DNA of 64,000 bases from Cohaesibacter marisflavi (GTDB lineage Bacteria; Pseudomonadota; Alphaproteobacteria; Rhizobiales; Cohaesibacteraceae), in the NCBI RefSeq assembly GCF_900115225.1, contig NZ_FOVR01000009.1:1-64000 (forward strand), in the 5' to 3' direction. Below are positions 1 to 7,451 of this stretch, piece after piece (within the stretch, counting starts at the first letter, position 1; each line of letters opens with the position of its first letter). A model generated the notes under the pieces. That model was not told where the DNA came from, searched no databases, and worked only from the letters and a program-made list of their open reading frames with translations. Made by a program: the position numbers and the translations under genes.

Positions 1-16
1 TTGTATCTACATTAAA

Positions 17-35
17 CCTCCACCTACGGTGGAGG
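17..35. repeat. IS left-end hairpin
   Basis: Perfect 8-bp stem CCTCCACC (17-24) / GGTGGAGG (28-35) with the 3-base loop TAC. Its place upstream of the transposase fits the left-end imperfect palindrome bound by IS200/IS605 TnpA. Confidence 0.65.
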
Positions 36-65
36 ATTGGACAAGTTCTACATTTTCGGTAAGAG

Positions 66-114
66 ACCTCCTCACTTGAACCATTGGCGTGGTTATAAGA
101 TCAAATGAGGAGGT
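66..114 (+). promoter_or_regulatory. Hairpin sequestering the tnpA ribosome binding site
   Basis: ACCTCCTCA (66-74) is the exact complement of TGAGGAGGT (106-114), which contains the tnpA Shine-Dalgarno GAGGAGG (107-113). The stem continues inward with TTGA (76-79) / TCAA (101-104), and an apical AACCA (79-83) / TGGTT (90-94) is possible. In the mRNA this would bury the ribosome binding site just before the ATG at 119. IS200 is known to limit transposase translation with such a 5' stem-loop. Confidence 0.7.
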
Positions 115-118
115 TTTT

Positions 119-553
119 ATGGACGAAAATCACCTATCACACAGCACTTGGGACTGCAAATATCATATAGTATTCGGCTCTAAATATAGGACGAAACGTC
201 TATATGGGGACTTGCGCCTTGAGCTGAGAGATCAATTTACCAAATTGGCATCACAAAAGGGCTGTCACATTGAGGAAGGGCATCTTATGCCCGACCACGT
301 GCATATGCTGATCTCGATCCCACCCAAATATTCAGTGGCTCATATCGTTGGATTTCTCAAAGGAAAGACGGCTCTTTATGTGGCAAATAAGTATGCTAGA
401 AAGCGCCGCTACAAGGGATATCACTTTTGGGCTCGTGGATACTTTGTCTCGACAACGGGCTATCAAGAGGAGGTCGTCAGACGGTATATCCGCAATCAGG
501 AGAAGCAGGATAAGGCAACGGATTTTGCAGACCTGTTCAAGCCTAATTATTAA
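119..553 (+). CDS. tnpA: IS200/IS605-type Y1 transposase TnpA
   Basis: The 144-residue product is a single-domain HUH endonuclease that cuts and rejoins single-stranded IS ends. The metal-binding motif is in MPDHVHML (HVH) and the likely catalytic tyrosine is in RRYIRNQ near the C terminus; both are intact and the length matches IS200 transposases. I take the ATG at 119, preceded by GAGGAGG at 107-113. An in-frame GTG at 89 lies inside the 5' hairpin and has no ribosome binding site. Translation is probably held down by that hairpin. No frameshift is seen, so the copy may be active. Confidence 0.88.
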   Translation: MDENHLSHSTWDCKYHIVFGSKYRTKRLYGDLRLELRDQFTKLASQKGCHIEEGHLMPDHVHMLISIPPKYSVAHIVGFLKGKTALYVANKYARKRRYKGYHFWARGYFVSTTGYQEEVVRRYIRNQEKQDKATDFADLFKPNY

Positions 554-563
554 AGCGTAACAA

Positions 564-618
564 AACCACTTCCAGTGGTTCAAGCGTAGCGTTTCAAACC
601 TCCCCCTCTGGGGGAGGT
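564..618. repeat. IS right-end hairpins
   Basis: Two hairpins follow the transposase stop: AACCACT (564-570) / AGTGGTT (574-580), loop TCC, and ACCTCCCCC (598-606) / GGGGGAGGT (610-618), loop TCT. The second resembles the left-end hairpin in base composition and 3-base loop, as expected for the TnpA-recognised right end. Either could also act in transcription termination. Confidence 0.6.
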
Positions 619-672
619 CATGACTTGTTTGTGCCAGATCGCAAGAGGGCCTACGCAGCCCGGGTCAGATGC

Positions 673-2070
673 CTACACGATAAGATAGGCATAGATGAGA
701 ATCCAAACCGCCAATAAGCTGACAGCAACGAGAAAATAAGAACGGTTCCACACACGCCCGACATCAACAGTCGGGATACCACCAAAACGACCAATCATCA
801 TATTGGTTGCCGTGAAAGGAGATGTCAGCCCCGTAAGCGCCCAACCAGCCAGCATGGCAACGGCAAAGGTTGTCGGGTCCAGATCGAACAATGCCGCATC
901 CGGCAAAAGCGGAGCAACCAGAGACAGGGTCAAAATCGGGTTTCCGCCCAATTGCCCCAGAACAGGCATGATCCACAGAAGGGCGATCAGCAGCAGCCAG
1001 GGTGGCAAGACCGTAAGATCGATCCCCGCGCGCGCCATCAGCGGCACCAGCACGGACGATCCGACCACGCCGATATAGCCGGCGCTCATCAGCAAAAGCA
1101 GATCCCCACGAAAGGCTGGCAGCTCCTTGTGCACATAATTGACCATCCGCGCGCGCACGACCGCCGCATCGCGAAACTGGATATAGAGCCAACCAACAGA
1201 CAGCAAGGGCACCACCACCAGCACGATCCCCACAACGCGAATGCCCAGAAGCATTTCAAGTGCCAGCACCGGCAGCAGGATAACCACCAGCAACGCTGCC
1301 AGCGGCAAGAGTACCGTCCAGTGCAGATCGCTCTGCGCACGTTTGGGTGTGGCCGCGTTGGGTGAAAGCTTCGGCTTGAACACTGTATCCAGCGCCCAGC
1401 CGGTCCCAAGCAGGATCGCTGCCGTCCCAAGCCCTGGCAGCGCAATGCCCAGCCAGGTAATACCCGGAATGGTGGCTACAGCCATGGCTGTAGAAAAGGC
1501 CATCGGCGACCATGGCAAAGCTGAAATGAAGCCGCGCTGAATGGCCAGCAACATCCGTCTCGTGCGGATTTGCCGAATCTCCTCGTCAGGCTCATCCTTG
1601 CTACTGGCCAGCGCAAGCGTTCCCAACAGCTGGATCGAGCCGAAATTGAGCAAGAGTGCATAAATCTGCGTGCCGAAGGACAAAGATATATAACGGCGAC
1701 CGGGAGGTTGAGCGGCAAGAAAGCCCCCCGCTTTACCCATGGCAGGAGAAGCCGACGCAGCCTCACGCAACACCGCAAGGGCACTGAAGAAAGAGGCCAG
1801 AAAACCAGTTTTGACAATAGCCGCCTGCAGCGCAGGCTGCCAGTCGTCATTCACAAGCACCATAGCCAGTGTAAGACCAGCACAAACAAACAGAAAGATC
1901 CGCCCGCCGCGCTTCGCGCTGATGGCCATCATCCCAACCATGAAAATGAGTGCCACCATCAAAGGCCACTGCACCCATTCCACTCCTGTCCACTCCAACA
2001 AGGCCTGCATCACGATAACGGAGACAACAACCCAGCCAAAGAAGGGATCAACCAAACGCGAAAAATTCAT
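673..2070 (-). CDS. Multi-pass membrane protein, transporter-like, function unknown
   Basis: This 465-residue protein is almost entirely hydrophobic, with roughly 10-12 predicted membrane helices and short basic loops. Gly/Pro-rich helices near residues 190-230 and 385-440 and a central cytoplasmic loop around 235-250 suggest an ion-transporter-like fold. I do not recognise a diagnostic motif, so the substrate is unknown. The ATG at 2070 follows a weak AGG ribosome binding site. The gene lies between the insertion sequence and a tRNA gene; the stop is only about 50 bases from the IS right hairpin, so the insertion occurred just downstream of it without breaking it. Confidence 0.7.
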   Translation of the reverse strand: MNFSRLVDPFFGWVVVSVIVMQALLEWTGVEWVQWPLMVALIFMVGMMAISAKRGGRIFLFVCAGLTLAMVLVNDDWQPALQAAIVKTGFLASFFSALAVLREAASASPAMGKAGGFLAAQPPGRRYISLSFGTQIYALLLNFGSIQLLGTLALASSKDEPDEEIRQIRTRRMLLAIQRGFISALPWSPMAFSTAMAVATIPGITWLGIALPGLGTAAILLGTGWALDTVFKPKLSPNAATPKRAQSDLHWTVLLPLAALLVVILLPVLALEMLLGIRVVGIVLVVVPLLSVGWLYIQFRDAAVVRARMVNYVHKELPAFRGDLLLLMSAGYIGVVGSSVLVPLMARAGIDLTVLPPWLLLIALLWIMPVLGQLGGNPILTLSLVAPLLPDAALFDLDPTTFAVAMLAGWALTGLTSPFTATNMMIGRFGGIPTVDVGRVWNRSYFLVAVSLLAVWILIYAYLIV

Positions 2071-2298
2071 ATAGGCCTGCTTTCGTAGGGAAAAAACAAG
2101 AAGACGAACGGCTGCACACCACCGAACTGCCGAACATTATAACTGATAAAAGGGATAGGACCCCAAGCCAAAAACCGGTTTCAGCAATCACTTCGGGTGC
2201 AAACATGGATCATTCTGCCTAAAACGCATAAACCGAAACCATAAAATGGATCAAGTCCGACTTTGCAGAAATATGACCATCAGGAGAAAAAGAAGAAA

Positions 2299-2375
2299 TG
2301 GTGACCCCGGCGCGATTCGAACGCACGACCTACCGCTTAGGAGGCGGTTGCTCTATCCTGCTGAGCTACGGGGCC
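2299..2375 (-). tRNA. tRNA-Arg (anticodon CCT)
   Basis: The minus strand folds into a complete cloverleaf: acceptor GGCCCCG pairing with CGGGGTC (one G-T pair), D arm with AGCTCAG, anticodon arm CCGCC-TCCTAA-GCGG reading CCT, T arm with GTTCGAATC, and an encoded CCA at 2299-2301. The CCT anticodon decodes AGG. The mature part without CCA is 2302-2375. Confidence 0.95.
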
Positions 2376-2624
2376 TCGTTTTATTCGCCGAACAACCAAA
2401 AGGTGCAACATCAACAAACCCACAGCAAAAGTTTACTCCGGGTTCGCCAAGGCTTATCCATGCTTGAAGAATTTGCTAAACTTCAACTCAGCAACACCAA
2501 GCACGGATCGGCATTTCAAAAACGCTGACGCTCTGTATCATTTCAACAATCCCAGATCAACCAGCCACACTCGCAATTCAGCATAACCCTTTCGATTTAT
2601 TCAATTTCATGGTGCAACAGCTTC

Positions 2625-3458
2625 GTGCATAGATCTTCGTCCGCCCTCGCCATAAGCCTTTTTCTACTGACTGGTCATGCCTTTGCAGAAGAAAAGCATG
2701 TCGCAGCGTCTCCCTGCACTGAATCAGAAAAGCCTGTCACGCTAGGTAGCCCTCTGTCCTATAGCGCTCCTGTGGCTATCAAGCCGCGTGGGCAAGGCGG
2801 CTTCACCCTTAAGGGCCTTGTGCCGGACCTTTTTGCCAACTCCGAGCTTGAAAGACAAAAGCAAAAGGAAATCAGCCGCTTTTTAAGGAAAGCGCCAATA
2901 GAGGCCTATGTGACTGGCCATAAGAAACCAGACCGCTATGGACGACATGAAGCTTTTCTGGCTCACCTCAAAGATGGTAACGAGATCCTGCTTCAGGACA
3001 GTCTCGTCGCAAAAGGTCTGGCGCGGGTCTTGACCGACAGCCTTGAGGATGACTGTGCAGACCATCTTCTTTCTATCGAAGCAACAGCCCGCAAAACACA
3101 GAAAGGCTTGTGGAAAGAGGCTGCTTACCGCTTAAAAAAAGCTGATGATCTCCACCTTTCTGCCATTGTGTCCACCTACCAGATTGTGTCGGGCATCGTC
3201 TTATCCGTTCATCGCAAGGCAGATGGGACAAGCTATGTGAATTTTGGCGACAACTGGTATGAAGATTTCACAATCTCGCTAGGCAAGAAGGGCCTTCAAA
3301 GCTGGGAGGCCAAAAATAAATTTTTGGATGATTTACAAAACAAGCCCATATATGTTCGAGGCTGGGTAGAAGATCGTGGGGGGCCATTGATAGAGCTTCA
3401 GAATGCCAGCCAATTGACAGTGGCAGGCGAAACCAAAAGTCTCGGCGACACACGATAG
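2625..3458 (+). CDS. Secreted staphylococcal-nuclease-fold (SNase-like) protein
   Basis: The 277-residue product has a signal peptide (residues 1-21, ending HAFA). Residues about 60-170 resemble the SNase/thermonuclease OB-fold, with the typical run DRYGRHEAFL followed by a Leu-rich segment ending GLARV. A second conserved part (about 180-270) contains an OB-like strand pattern and is common in alphaproteobacterial members. The usual catalytic Asp/Glu near the first strand is not evident (LKGLVPDL stands where GIDAPE-like motifs are expected), so nuclease activity is doubtful. The only start in frame is GTG at 2625, without a strong ribosome binding site. It is followed 94 bases later by a metalloprotease lipoprotein, possibly co-transcribed. 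Confidence 0.7.
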   Translation: MHRSSSALAISLFLLTGHAFAEEKHVAASPCTESEKPVTLGSPLSYSAPVAIKPRGQGGFTLKGLVPDLFANSELERQKQKEISRFLRKAPIEAYVTGHKKPDRYGRHEAFLAHLKDGNEILLQDSLVAKGLARVLTDSLEDDCADHLLSIEATARKTQKGLWKEAAYRLKKADDLHLSAIVSTYQIVSGIVLSVHRKADGTSYVNFGDNWYEDFTISLGKKGLQSWEAKNKFLDDLQNKPIYVRGWVEDRGGPLIELQNASQLTVAGETKSLGDTR

Positions 3459-3512
3459 CCAATCGGCGATCTTTCCGACAAAAAAGATAGCATTATCCGC
3501 TTTGCGAACAGA

Positions 3513-3530
3513 GCAGGCAGGCAGGCAGGC
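3513..3530 (+). repeat. GCAG tetranucleotide tandem repeat (4.5 copies)
   Basis: GCAG is repeated four and a half times just upstream of the GTG start chosen for the M48 lipoprotein. It would be inside the coding frame if the upstream TTG at 3502 were used. A 4-base unit would shift frame on slippage, but the array is short. Confidence 0.8.
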
Positions 3531-3552
3531 AAGCGAGCATGGGAACAAAGAA

Positions 3553-5028
3553 GTGAGCAAGAAACGCATCGACAAGTTGAAGATGGCAGGAGCCCTTTGC
3601 CTTTCGCTCATGCTTCTTGCTGGCTGCAAAAGCCTGATGACTGGCTCGGAAGAACCGACCATTTCTGGCGTTGCGCCCGCTGGCCTTTCTCCCAATGATA
3701 GCGTTGAACGGGCCATCGGCGCCAAAGAACACCCCAAAATCGTCAAAGCCTATGGTGGTGCTTATGAGAATCGCAAGCTGGAGCAGATGGTCTCCAAGCT
3801 GGTCGGTCGCCTTGTGGGGTCTTCCAGCGAGCCAAGCCGTCCCTACCGCGTCACCATCCTCAATTCACCGACAGTCAATGCCTTCGCTTTGCCGGGCGGC
3901 TATCTCTATGTTACGCGCGGGCTCATTGCGCTAGCCAACGACAAGGCAGAGCTGGCAGCTGTACTGGCTCACGAGATGGCCCATGTCACCTCTCGCCACG
4001 CCATCGCAAGAGCCGCAGCCCGACAGAATTCTGAACTTGTATCCAAAGTCATGGACAAGATGGTCAGCGAACGGACGAAGGGGGCGACCATCAAGGCGCG
4101 CCACTTGGTCACACTCGCCAGCTTCAGCCAGGTGCAGGAGCTCGAGGCCGACAAGATCGGTATAGAAACCGCTTATCTTTCCGGTCTGGACCCATTCGCC
4201 GCAAGCCGCTTTTTGCAAACCATGGGCGATTATGCCGCCTATCTGACAGGACGCTCAGAGCAGGGCAACAAGGCCAACTTCCTATCCAGCCATCCCGCCA
4301 CACCGGAGCGCATCAAGGCTGCAGTATTCGCAGCCCGTCGATATGGCGGCCCCGAAATTGGAACGCGCGAAAGAGATGCCTATCTAGACGCGATTGATGG
4401 CATTCTATTTGGCGATGCGCCAGATGAGGGATTTGTGCGCGGCAATAGCTATATTCACCCGGCCTTGCGCATCCGTTTCAGCCCGCCAGAAGGCTATCGA
4501 CTGGAAAACACGTCAAAAGCCGTGCTGGCAGTCGCTCCGGATGGCTCAGCCATGCGGTTTGACGGGGTCAATGTGAGCCCGGATGTTCCCCTGACCAACT
4601 ATCTTACATCCGGCTGGGTAAGCGGCCTGATAACGGGTTCGATTCGCGAGCAGGTGATCAATGGCCATCCGGCTATTCTCGCGGCAGCTGAGGCCAAAGG
4701 CTGGACATTCCGCATTGCTCTTATTCGGGTAAAGTCAGCCACCTATCGTTTTGTCTTTGCGACCACCAAGCCCAATGCTACCTTCGAAAGCGCGATTGCG
4801 GAAACAGTCAATAGTTTCCAAACCCTCACGCATGATCAGGCGGCAGCTTTTAAACCGTTGCAGATCACGATCGTCACAGCCGGTTACGGCGATACGGTCC
4901 AGAAAATGGCGGCCCGCATGGCAGGTGCAAATGATGGCGAAACACTCTTTCGAATCTTAAATGACATCAAGACAGGCGAGCACCTCAAACGGGGACAAAA
5001 GCTGAAGCTTGTCACCCCCATGCGATAG
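3553..5028 (+). CDS. M48-family metalloprotease lipoprotein (BepA-like)
   Basis: The protein is a zinc peptidase probably acting in periplasmic quality control of outer-membrane proteins. From the GTG at 3553 the N terminus is a lipoprotein signal with lipobox LLAGC. The zinc motif HEMAH is followed by the third-ligand motif ELEAD, about 60 residues downstream. The roughly 200-residue C-terminal half ends in a LysM-like segment (YGDTVQKMAARM ... GQKLKLV) that may bind peptidoglycan. The total is 491 residues, close to the alphaproteobacterial family length. An upstream TTG at 3502 would put a poorly hydrophobic leader before the signal and is less likely. A terminator follows at 5065. Confidence 0.85.
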   Translation: MSKKRIDKLKMAGALCLSLMLLAGCKSLMTGSEEPTISGVAPAGLSPNDSVERAIGAKEHPKIVKAYGGAYENRKLEQMVSKLVGRLVGSSSEPSRPYRVTILNSPTVNAFALPGGYLYVTRGLIALANDKAELAAVLAHEMAHVTSRHAIARAAARQNSELVSKVMDKMVSERTKGATIKARHLVTLASFSQVQELEADKIGIETAYLSGLDPFAASRFLQTMGDYAAYLTGRSEQGNKANFLSSHPATPERIKAAVFAARRYGGPEIGTRERDAYLDAIDGILFGDAPDEGFVRGNSYIHPALRIRFSPPEGYRLENTSKAVLAVAPDGSAMRFDGVNVSPDVPLTNYLTSGWVSGLITGSIREQVINGHPAILAAAEAKGWTFRIALIRVKSATYRFVFATTKPNATFESAIAETVNSFQTLTHDQAAAFKPLQITIVTAGYGDTVQKMAARMAGANDGETLFRILNDIKTGEHLKRGQKLKLVTPMR

Positions 5029-5064
5029 CGCGCAATCTGCTTGAGCCAATGGCAGGCAAAAGAA

Positions 5065-5093
5065 AATCCCGGAAGCAAGCTTCCGGGATTTTT
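5065..5093 (+). terminator. Rho-independent terminator after the M48 gene
   Basis: An 11-bp stem AATCCCGGAAG (5065-5075) / CTTCCGGGATT (5080-5090) with loop CAAG is followed by a T run ending at 5093. It lies 37 bases after the protease stop. With A residues on the other side it could also serve carD, which converges on it. Confidence 0.85.
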
Positions 5094-5139
5094 CAAACAA
5101 CAACTGCCATTGCAGCAACCAAAGCCTTAAGCGGCTTCA

Positions 5140-5694
5140 TTAGGCTGCAACTTCCTCTTCGCTCTTGCCAGCACCACGACGGGGGCTTTTGGAGAGGTTT
5201 TTCTCAATCAGATGCACAGCTTCCGTGGTGGACAGCTTGCGAATAGCAGCCACTTCACGTGCCATCCGATCAATAGCAGCTTCATAAAGCTGACGTTCAG
5301 AATATGACTGCTCAGGCTGGGTGTCGGAGCGATAAAGATCGCGAACGACTTCTGCAATCGAGTGCAGATCGCCGGAGTTGATCTTTGCTTCATATTCCTG
5401 CGCGCGGCGACTCCACATGGTGCGCTTGATACGAGCGCGCCCTGTAACCGTCGTCAATGCTTTCTCAACAGACTCTTCATCCGAGAGTTTACGCATACCA
5501 ACCGAAGCAATTTTGCCCGTTGGAACACGCAAGGTCATTTTGTCCTGCTCAAAATTGATAACGAACAATTCAAGAGCGAGGCCAGCAACTTCCTGTTCCT
5601 CGATATTGACAATTTGACCCACACCATGAGCCGGATAGACAATAAATTCGTTGATTTTAAAGCCCTGACGTTGGGTGGCTTTTTTGATTGCCAT
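5140..5694 (-). CDS. carD: CarD-family transcriptional regulator
   Basis: The 184-residue protein has the CarD N-terminal RNA-polymerase-interaction domain (KINEFIVYPAHGVGQI at residues 12-27, then a Tudor-like beta domain to about 70) and a helical DNA-binding C-terminal domain. CarD/CdnL proteins bind the RNA polymerase beta subunit and stabilise open complexes at many promoters. The C terminus is Lys/Glu-rich and ends EEEVAA. The start ATG follows GGGAG. Its leader is unusual: a terminator-like hairpin sits about 60 bases upstream and a perfect FNR-type box about 330 bases upstream. CarD next to fdxA is a conserved alphaproteobacterial arrangement. Confidence 0.93.
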   Translation of the reverse strand: MAIKKATQRQGFKINEFIVYPAHGVGQIVNIEEQEVAGLALELFVINFEQDKMTLRVPTGKIASVGMRKLSDEESVEKALTTVTGRARIKRTMWSRRAQEYEAKINSGDLHSIAEVVRDLYRSDTQPEQSYSERQLYEAAIDRMAREVAAIRKLSTTEAVHLIEKNLSKSPRRGAGKSEEEVAA

Positions 5695-5754
5695 ACGCTT
5701 GAAACTCCCGCGTCACATAATTTCCAAGCGGACACATTGCCCGCCTGATCTTCC

Positions 5755-5783
5755 AAAAACAAAAGAGGGATCTCCCTCTTTGT
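5755..5783 (-). terminator. Terminator-like hairpin in the carD leader
   Basis: On the minus strand AAAGAGGG pairs with CCCTCTTT around a 4-base loop and is followed by TTTTGTTTTT. It lies 61-89 bases upstream of the carD start on the same strand. It could be an attenuator for carD or the end of an upstream transcript, with the carD promoter between or overlapping. Confidence 0.5.
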
Positions 5784-5926
5784 CGGCATCCTTAAAAGGT
5801 AAAACCGGTCTAAGGCCCGCCTACAACCGCAAGCCCATTCCGGTTTCACATTTTCGCATCAAAGTCAGATAGGCACACGCATGTGGATTGCGTACTTTCA
5901 CATTGCATCTTGCTCGAAATACGCAT

Positions 5927-5949
5927 AAAAAAACTCCTGAAGTAGGAGC
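5927..5949 (-). terminator. Rho-independent terminator-like hairpin upstream of carD
   Basis: On the minus strand CTCCT (5948-5944) pairs with AGGAG (5938-5934), loop ACTTC, and is followed at once by seven T residues (5933-5927). The fdxA message already has its own terminator at 6131-6169, so this one implies a separate short transcript starting in between. Confidence 0.5.
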
Positions 5950-5979
5950 TGTGTGAACCTTCCTTTATCAGCTGATTGA
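5927..5979 (-). ncRNA. Candidate FNR-controlled small RNA
   Basis: Between the fdxA terminator and the hairpin at 5927-5949 lies a perfect FNR/FixK box (6015-6028). Its spacing to a possible -10 element GATATT (5990-5985) and a start near 5979 is close to that of class II FNR promoters. The transcript would be about 50 nt, with a self-complementary ATCAGCTGAT, a purine-rich single-stranded stretch and a terminator. There is no convincing reading frame. Transcript ends are inferred. Confidence 0.3.
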
Positions 5980-6014
5980 GGGAGAATATCACATTTTTGC
6001 ACATTTTCCAAACT

Positions 6015-6028
6015 TTGATTGTGATCAA
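6015..6028 (-). promoter_or_regulatory. Perfect FNR/FixK/Anr-type box
   Basis: TTGAT-TGTG-ATCAA matches the oxygen-responsive FNR/FixK consensus TTGAT-N4-ATCAA at every position. It is palindromic, but the only genes that could be served lie leftward (a small transcript or carD), because fdxA transcription converges from the right. Another CRP/FNR-family member could be the real binder. Confidence 0.6.
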
Positions 6029-6130
6029 AAGTGCGCCCTACCACCCCCCTAGCCTGCCAGACAAGTTGTATAATGCAGTAGAACGCAGATTTCTGCCGAT
6101 TTCGACAGATTGAACGATGCTTTTTTATGC

Positions 6131-6169
6131 AAATAAAAAGCCGGTCGCTCAATAAATAGCGCCCGGCTT
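6131..6169 (-). terminator. Terminator after fdxA
   Basis: On the minus strand AAGCCGG and CGCT pair with AGCG and CCGGCTT around an 8-base loop with one internal mismatch, and a TTTTTATTT run follows. It starts 31 bases after the fdxA stop. Confidence 0.75.
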
Positions 6170-6199
6170 CGTTATACTAAAATTGCATAACTCCCATTC

Positions 6200-6535
6200 T
6201 TAATCCCCTTCTCCGGGATTGGTTGAGAGATATTGCAGTTTGTTTTCAACGCCGTCCCACTTCTTTGCTTCGGCCATCGGCTCTTTCTGAACCGTGATAT
6301 TAGGCCAGACTTCACAATATTTCGCGTTGATCTCGAGCCATTCTTCAAGCCCGGGCTCTGTATCCGGCTTGATCGCTTCTGCCGGACATTCCGGCTCACA
6401 CACACCACAGTCGATGCACTCATCCGGATTGATTACCAGAAAGTTTTCGCCCTCATAGAAACAGTCAACCGGGCAAACTTCCACACAATCGGTGTATTTG
6501 CATTTGACGCAATTATCGGTCACGACGTAAGTCAT
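6200..6535 (-). CDS. fdxA: 7Fe ferredoxin FdxA
   Basis: The 111-residue soluble electron carrier has the seven-iron ferredoxin pattern: [17 protein letters not shown] for the [3Fe-4S]/[4Fe-4S] pair, then [12 protein letters not shown], and the helical C-terminal extension typical of alphaproteobacterial FdxA. I chose ATG at 6535, 7 bases after GGAG; an adjacent in-frame GTG at 6538 is too close to the ribosome binding site. The order helicase-S4-fdxA-carD is conserved in relatives. Its redox partner is unknown. Confidence 0.93.
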   Translation of the reverse strand: MTYVVTDNCVKCKYTDCVEVCPVDCFYEGENFLVINPDECIDCGVCEPECPAEAIKPDTEPGLEEWLEINAKYCEVWPNITVQKEPMAEAKKWDGVENKLQYLSTNPGEGD

Positions 6536-6712
6536 CACAAACTCCGCATACGATGCAGCTTGGTCTCTGCAATCGCAAAATTGGTCTATTACGGGAGTGC
6601 CTCACGGCCACATCCCGCTCCTTGCCGATCAAATATGTCATTGATCAAAAAGCCGGAGCGGCAAACTCAACGTGACTGTATAAAGACCACTCCCATTCGA
6701 GTTATCTTCTAG

Positions 6713-6919
6713 CTATCGCTTTTGCGCCCGGCGTTCAAGCAATATCAAATCTCTTCGGCTCCAGCACTGAACTCTTTCAGGCCCGATTCCTAAAGCCTCA
6801 GGGGCAGTTCGCTTCAAGACGCCCAGTAAACCGGTAGCCTTAAACCGCGCCCCACTTTTGCAAATGAAAGATGCATTCACAAGTCCACATTTAGGGCAAA
6901 TGCGCAATTCCAACCGCAA
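6713..6919 (-). CDS. Small hypothetical protein (uncertain)
   Basis: A 68-codon frame lies between the S4 gene and fdxA on the same strand. It encodes a basic protein with one CPKCG motif and two further cysteines, which could be a degenerate zinc ribbon. The only start is TTG at 6919, without a clear ribosome binding site. I do not recognise the sequence, and a chance reading frame is quite possible. Confidence 0.28.
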   Translation of the reverse strand: MRLELRICPKCGLVNASFICKSGARFKATGLLGVLKRTAPEALGIGPERVQCWSRRDLILLERRAQKR

Positions 6920-6962
6920 TTAAGAAACAGAATTGGCTACCAACCAACTCTTTCCATTTGCC

Positions 6963-7352
6963 TCATTCAAAAGGCCCTTGCTTCAGCCGCATCAGCTGTC
7001 GGCGATCCCTTTTGGTAGGGCGCCCGGTATGAGCCTCATGGGCAATGCCGGTGTCCGTTTCATCCTGCTTCTTTTCAGGAGCTGGCGAATGATCGGTATA
7101 AAGAAGCTGAGCCTCCGGAGCCGGCCCTCTGCGAGTACCAAGAGCCACAACTTCAAGGATGCGGATATGGCCAGCTCTGGCAATCGTCAGCACGTCGCCG
7201 GGCTTGATCTGGCGACTGGCAGCAGACACCTTCTCTTTGTTCACACGCACATTGCCAGCCGTGACAAGTTTGGCCGCCAGGCTTCTGGTCTTGGCGACTC
7301 GGGCAAACCAGAGCCACTTGTCTATGCGCAGTTTGGCACTTTCTTCGCTCAT
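6963..7352 (-). CDS. S4-domain RNA-binding protein (Hsp15/HslR-like)
   Basis: The 129-residue protein starts with an S4 RNA-binding domain (about residues 8-70), shown by LRIDKWLWFARVAKTRSLA and GNVRVN, followed by PGDVLTI. The tail is basic and ends RRQLMRLKQGPFE, as in Hsp15-type proteins that bind stalled 50S-nascent chain complexes. ATG at 7352 is preferred over GTG at 7355, both after GGGTGAG. The gene lies 99 bases downstream of the large helicase and is probably co-transcribed with it. Confidence 0.85.
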   Translation of the reverse strand: MSEESAKLRIDKWLWFARVAKTRSLAAKLVTAGNVRVNKEKVSAASRQIKPGDVLTIARAGHIRILEVVALGTRRGPAPEAQLLYTDHSPAPEKKQDETDTGIAHEAHTGRPTKRDRRQLMRLKQGPFE

Positions 7353-7451
7353 CACTCACCCAATAAAAAGGCACGCCGGAAAGCCGCCCTGTAATGCGAC
7401 CTTGCGGCATGCCGATTGATTGATCCCGAACCGGTTCCCGTGGGAACAGGC

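Larger units (their letters stand above)
1..640 (+). mobile_element. IS200/IS605-family insertion sequence (ends approximate)
   Basis: The interval holds a Y1 HUH transposase gene flanked by a perfect hairpin on the left (17-35) and two hairpins on the right (564-580 and 598-618). This is the layout of IS200-type elements, which have no inverted terminal repeats and move as single-stranded DNA recognised through subterminal hairpins. There is no accessory tnpB. The exact tips cannot be placed: the left tip is at or before base 1 and the right tip is probably within about 25 bases after 618. Confidence 0.8.
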
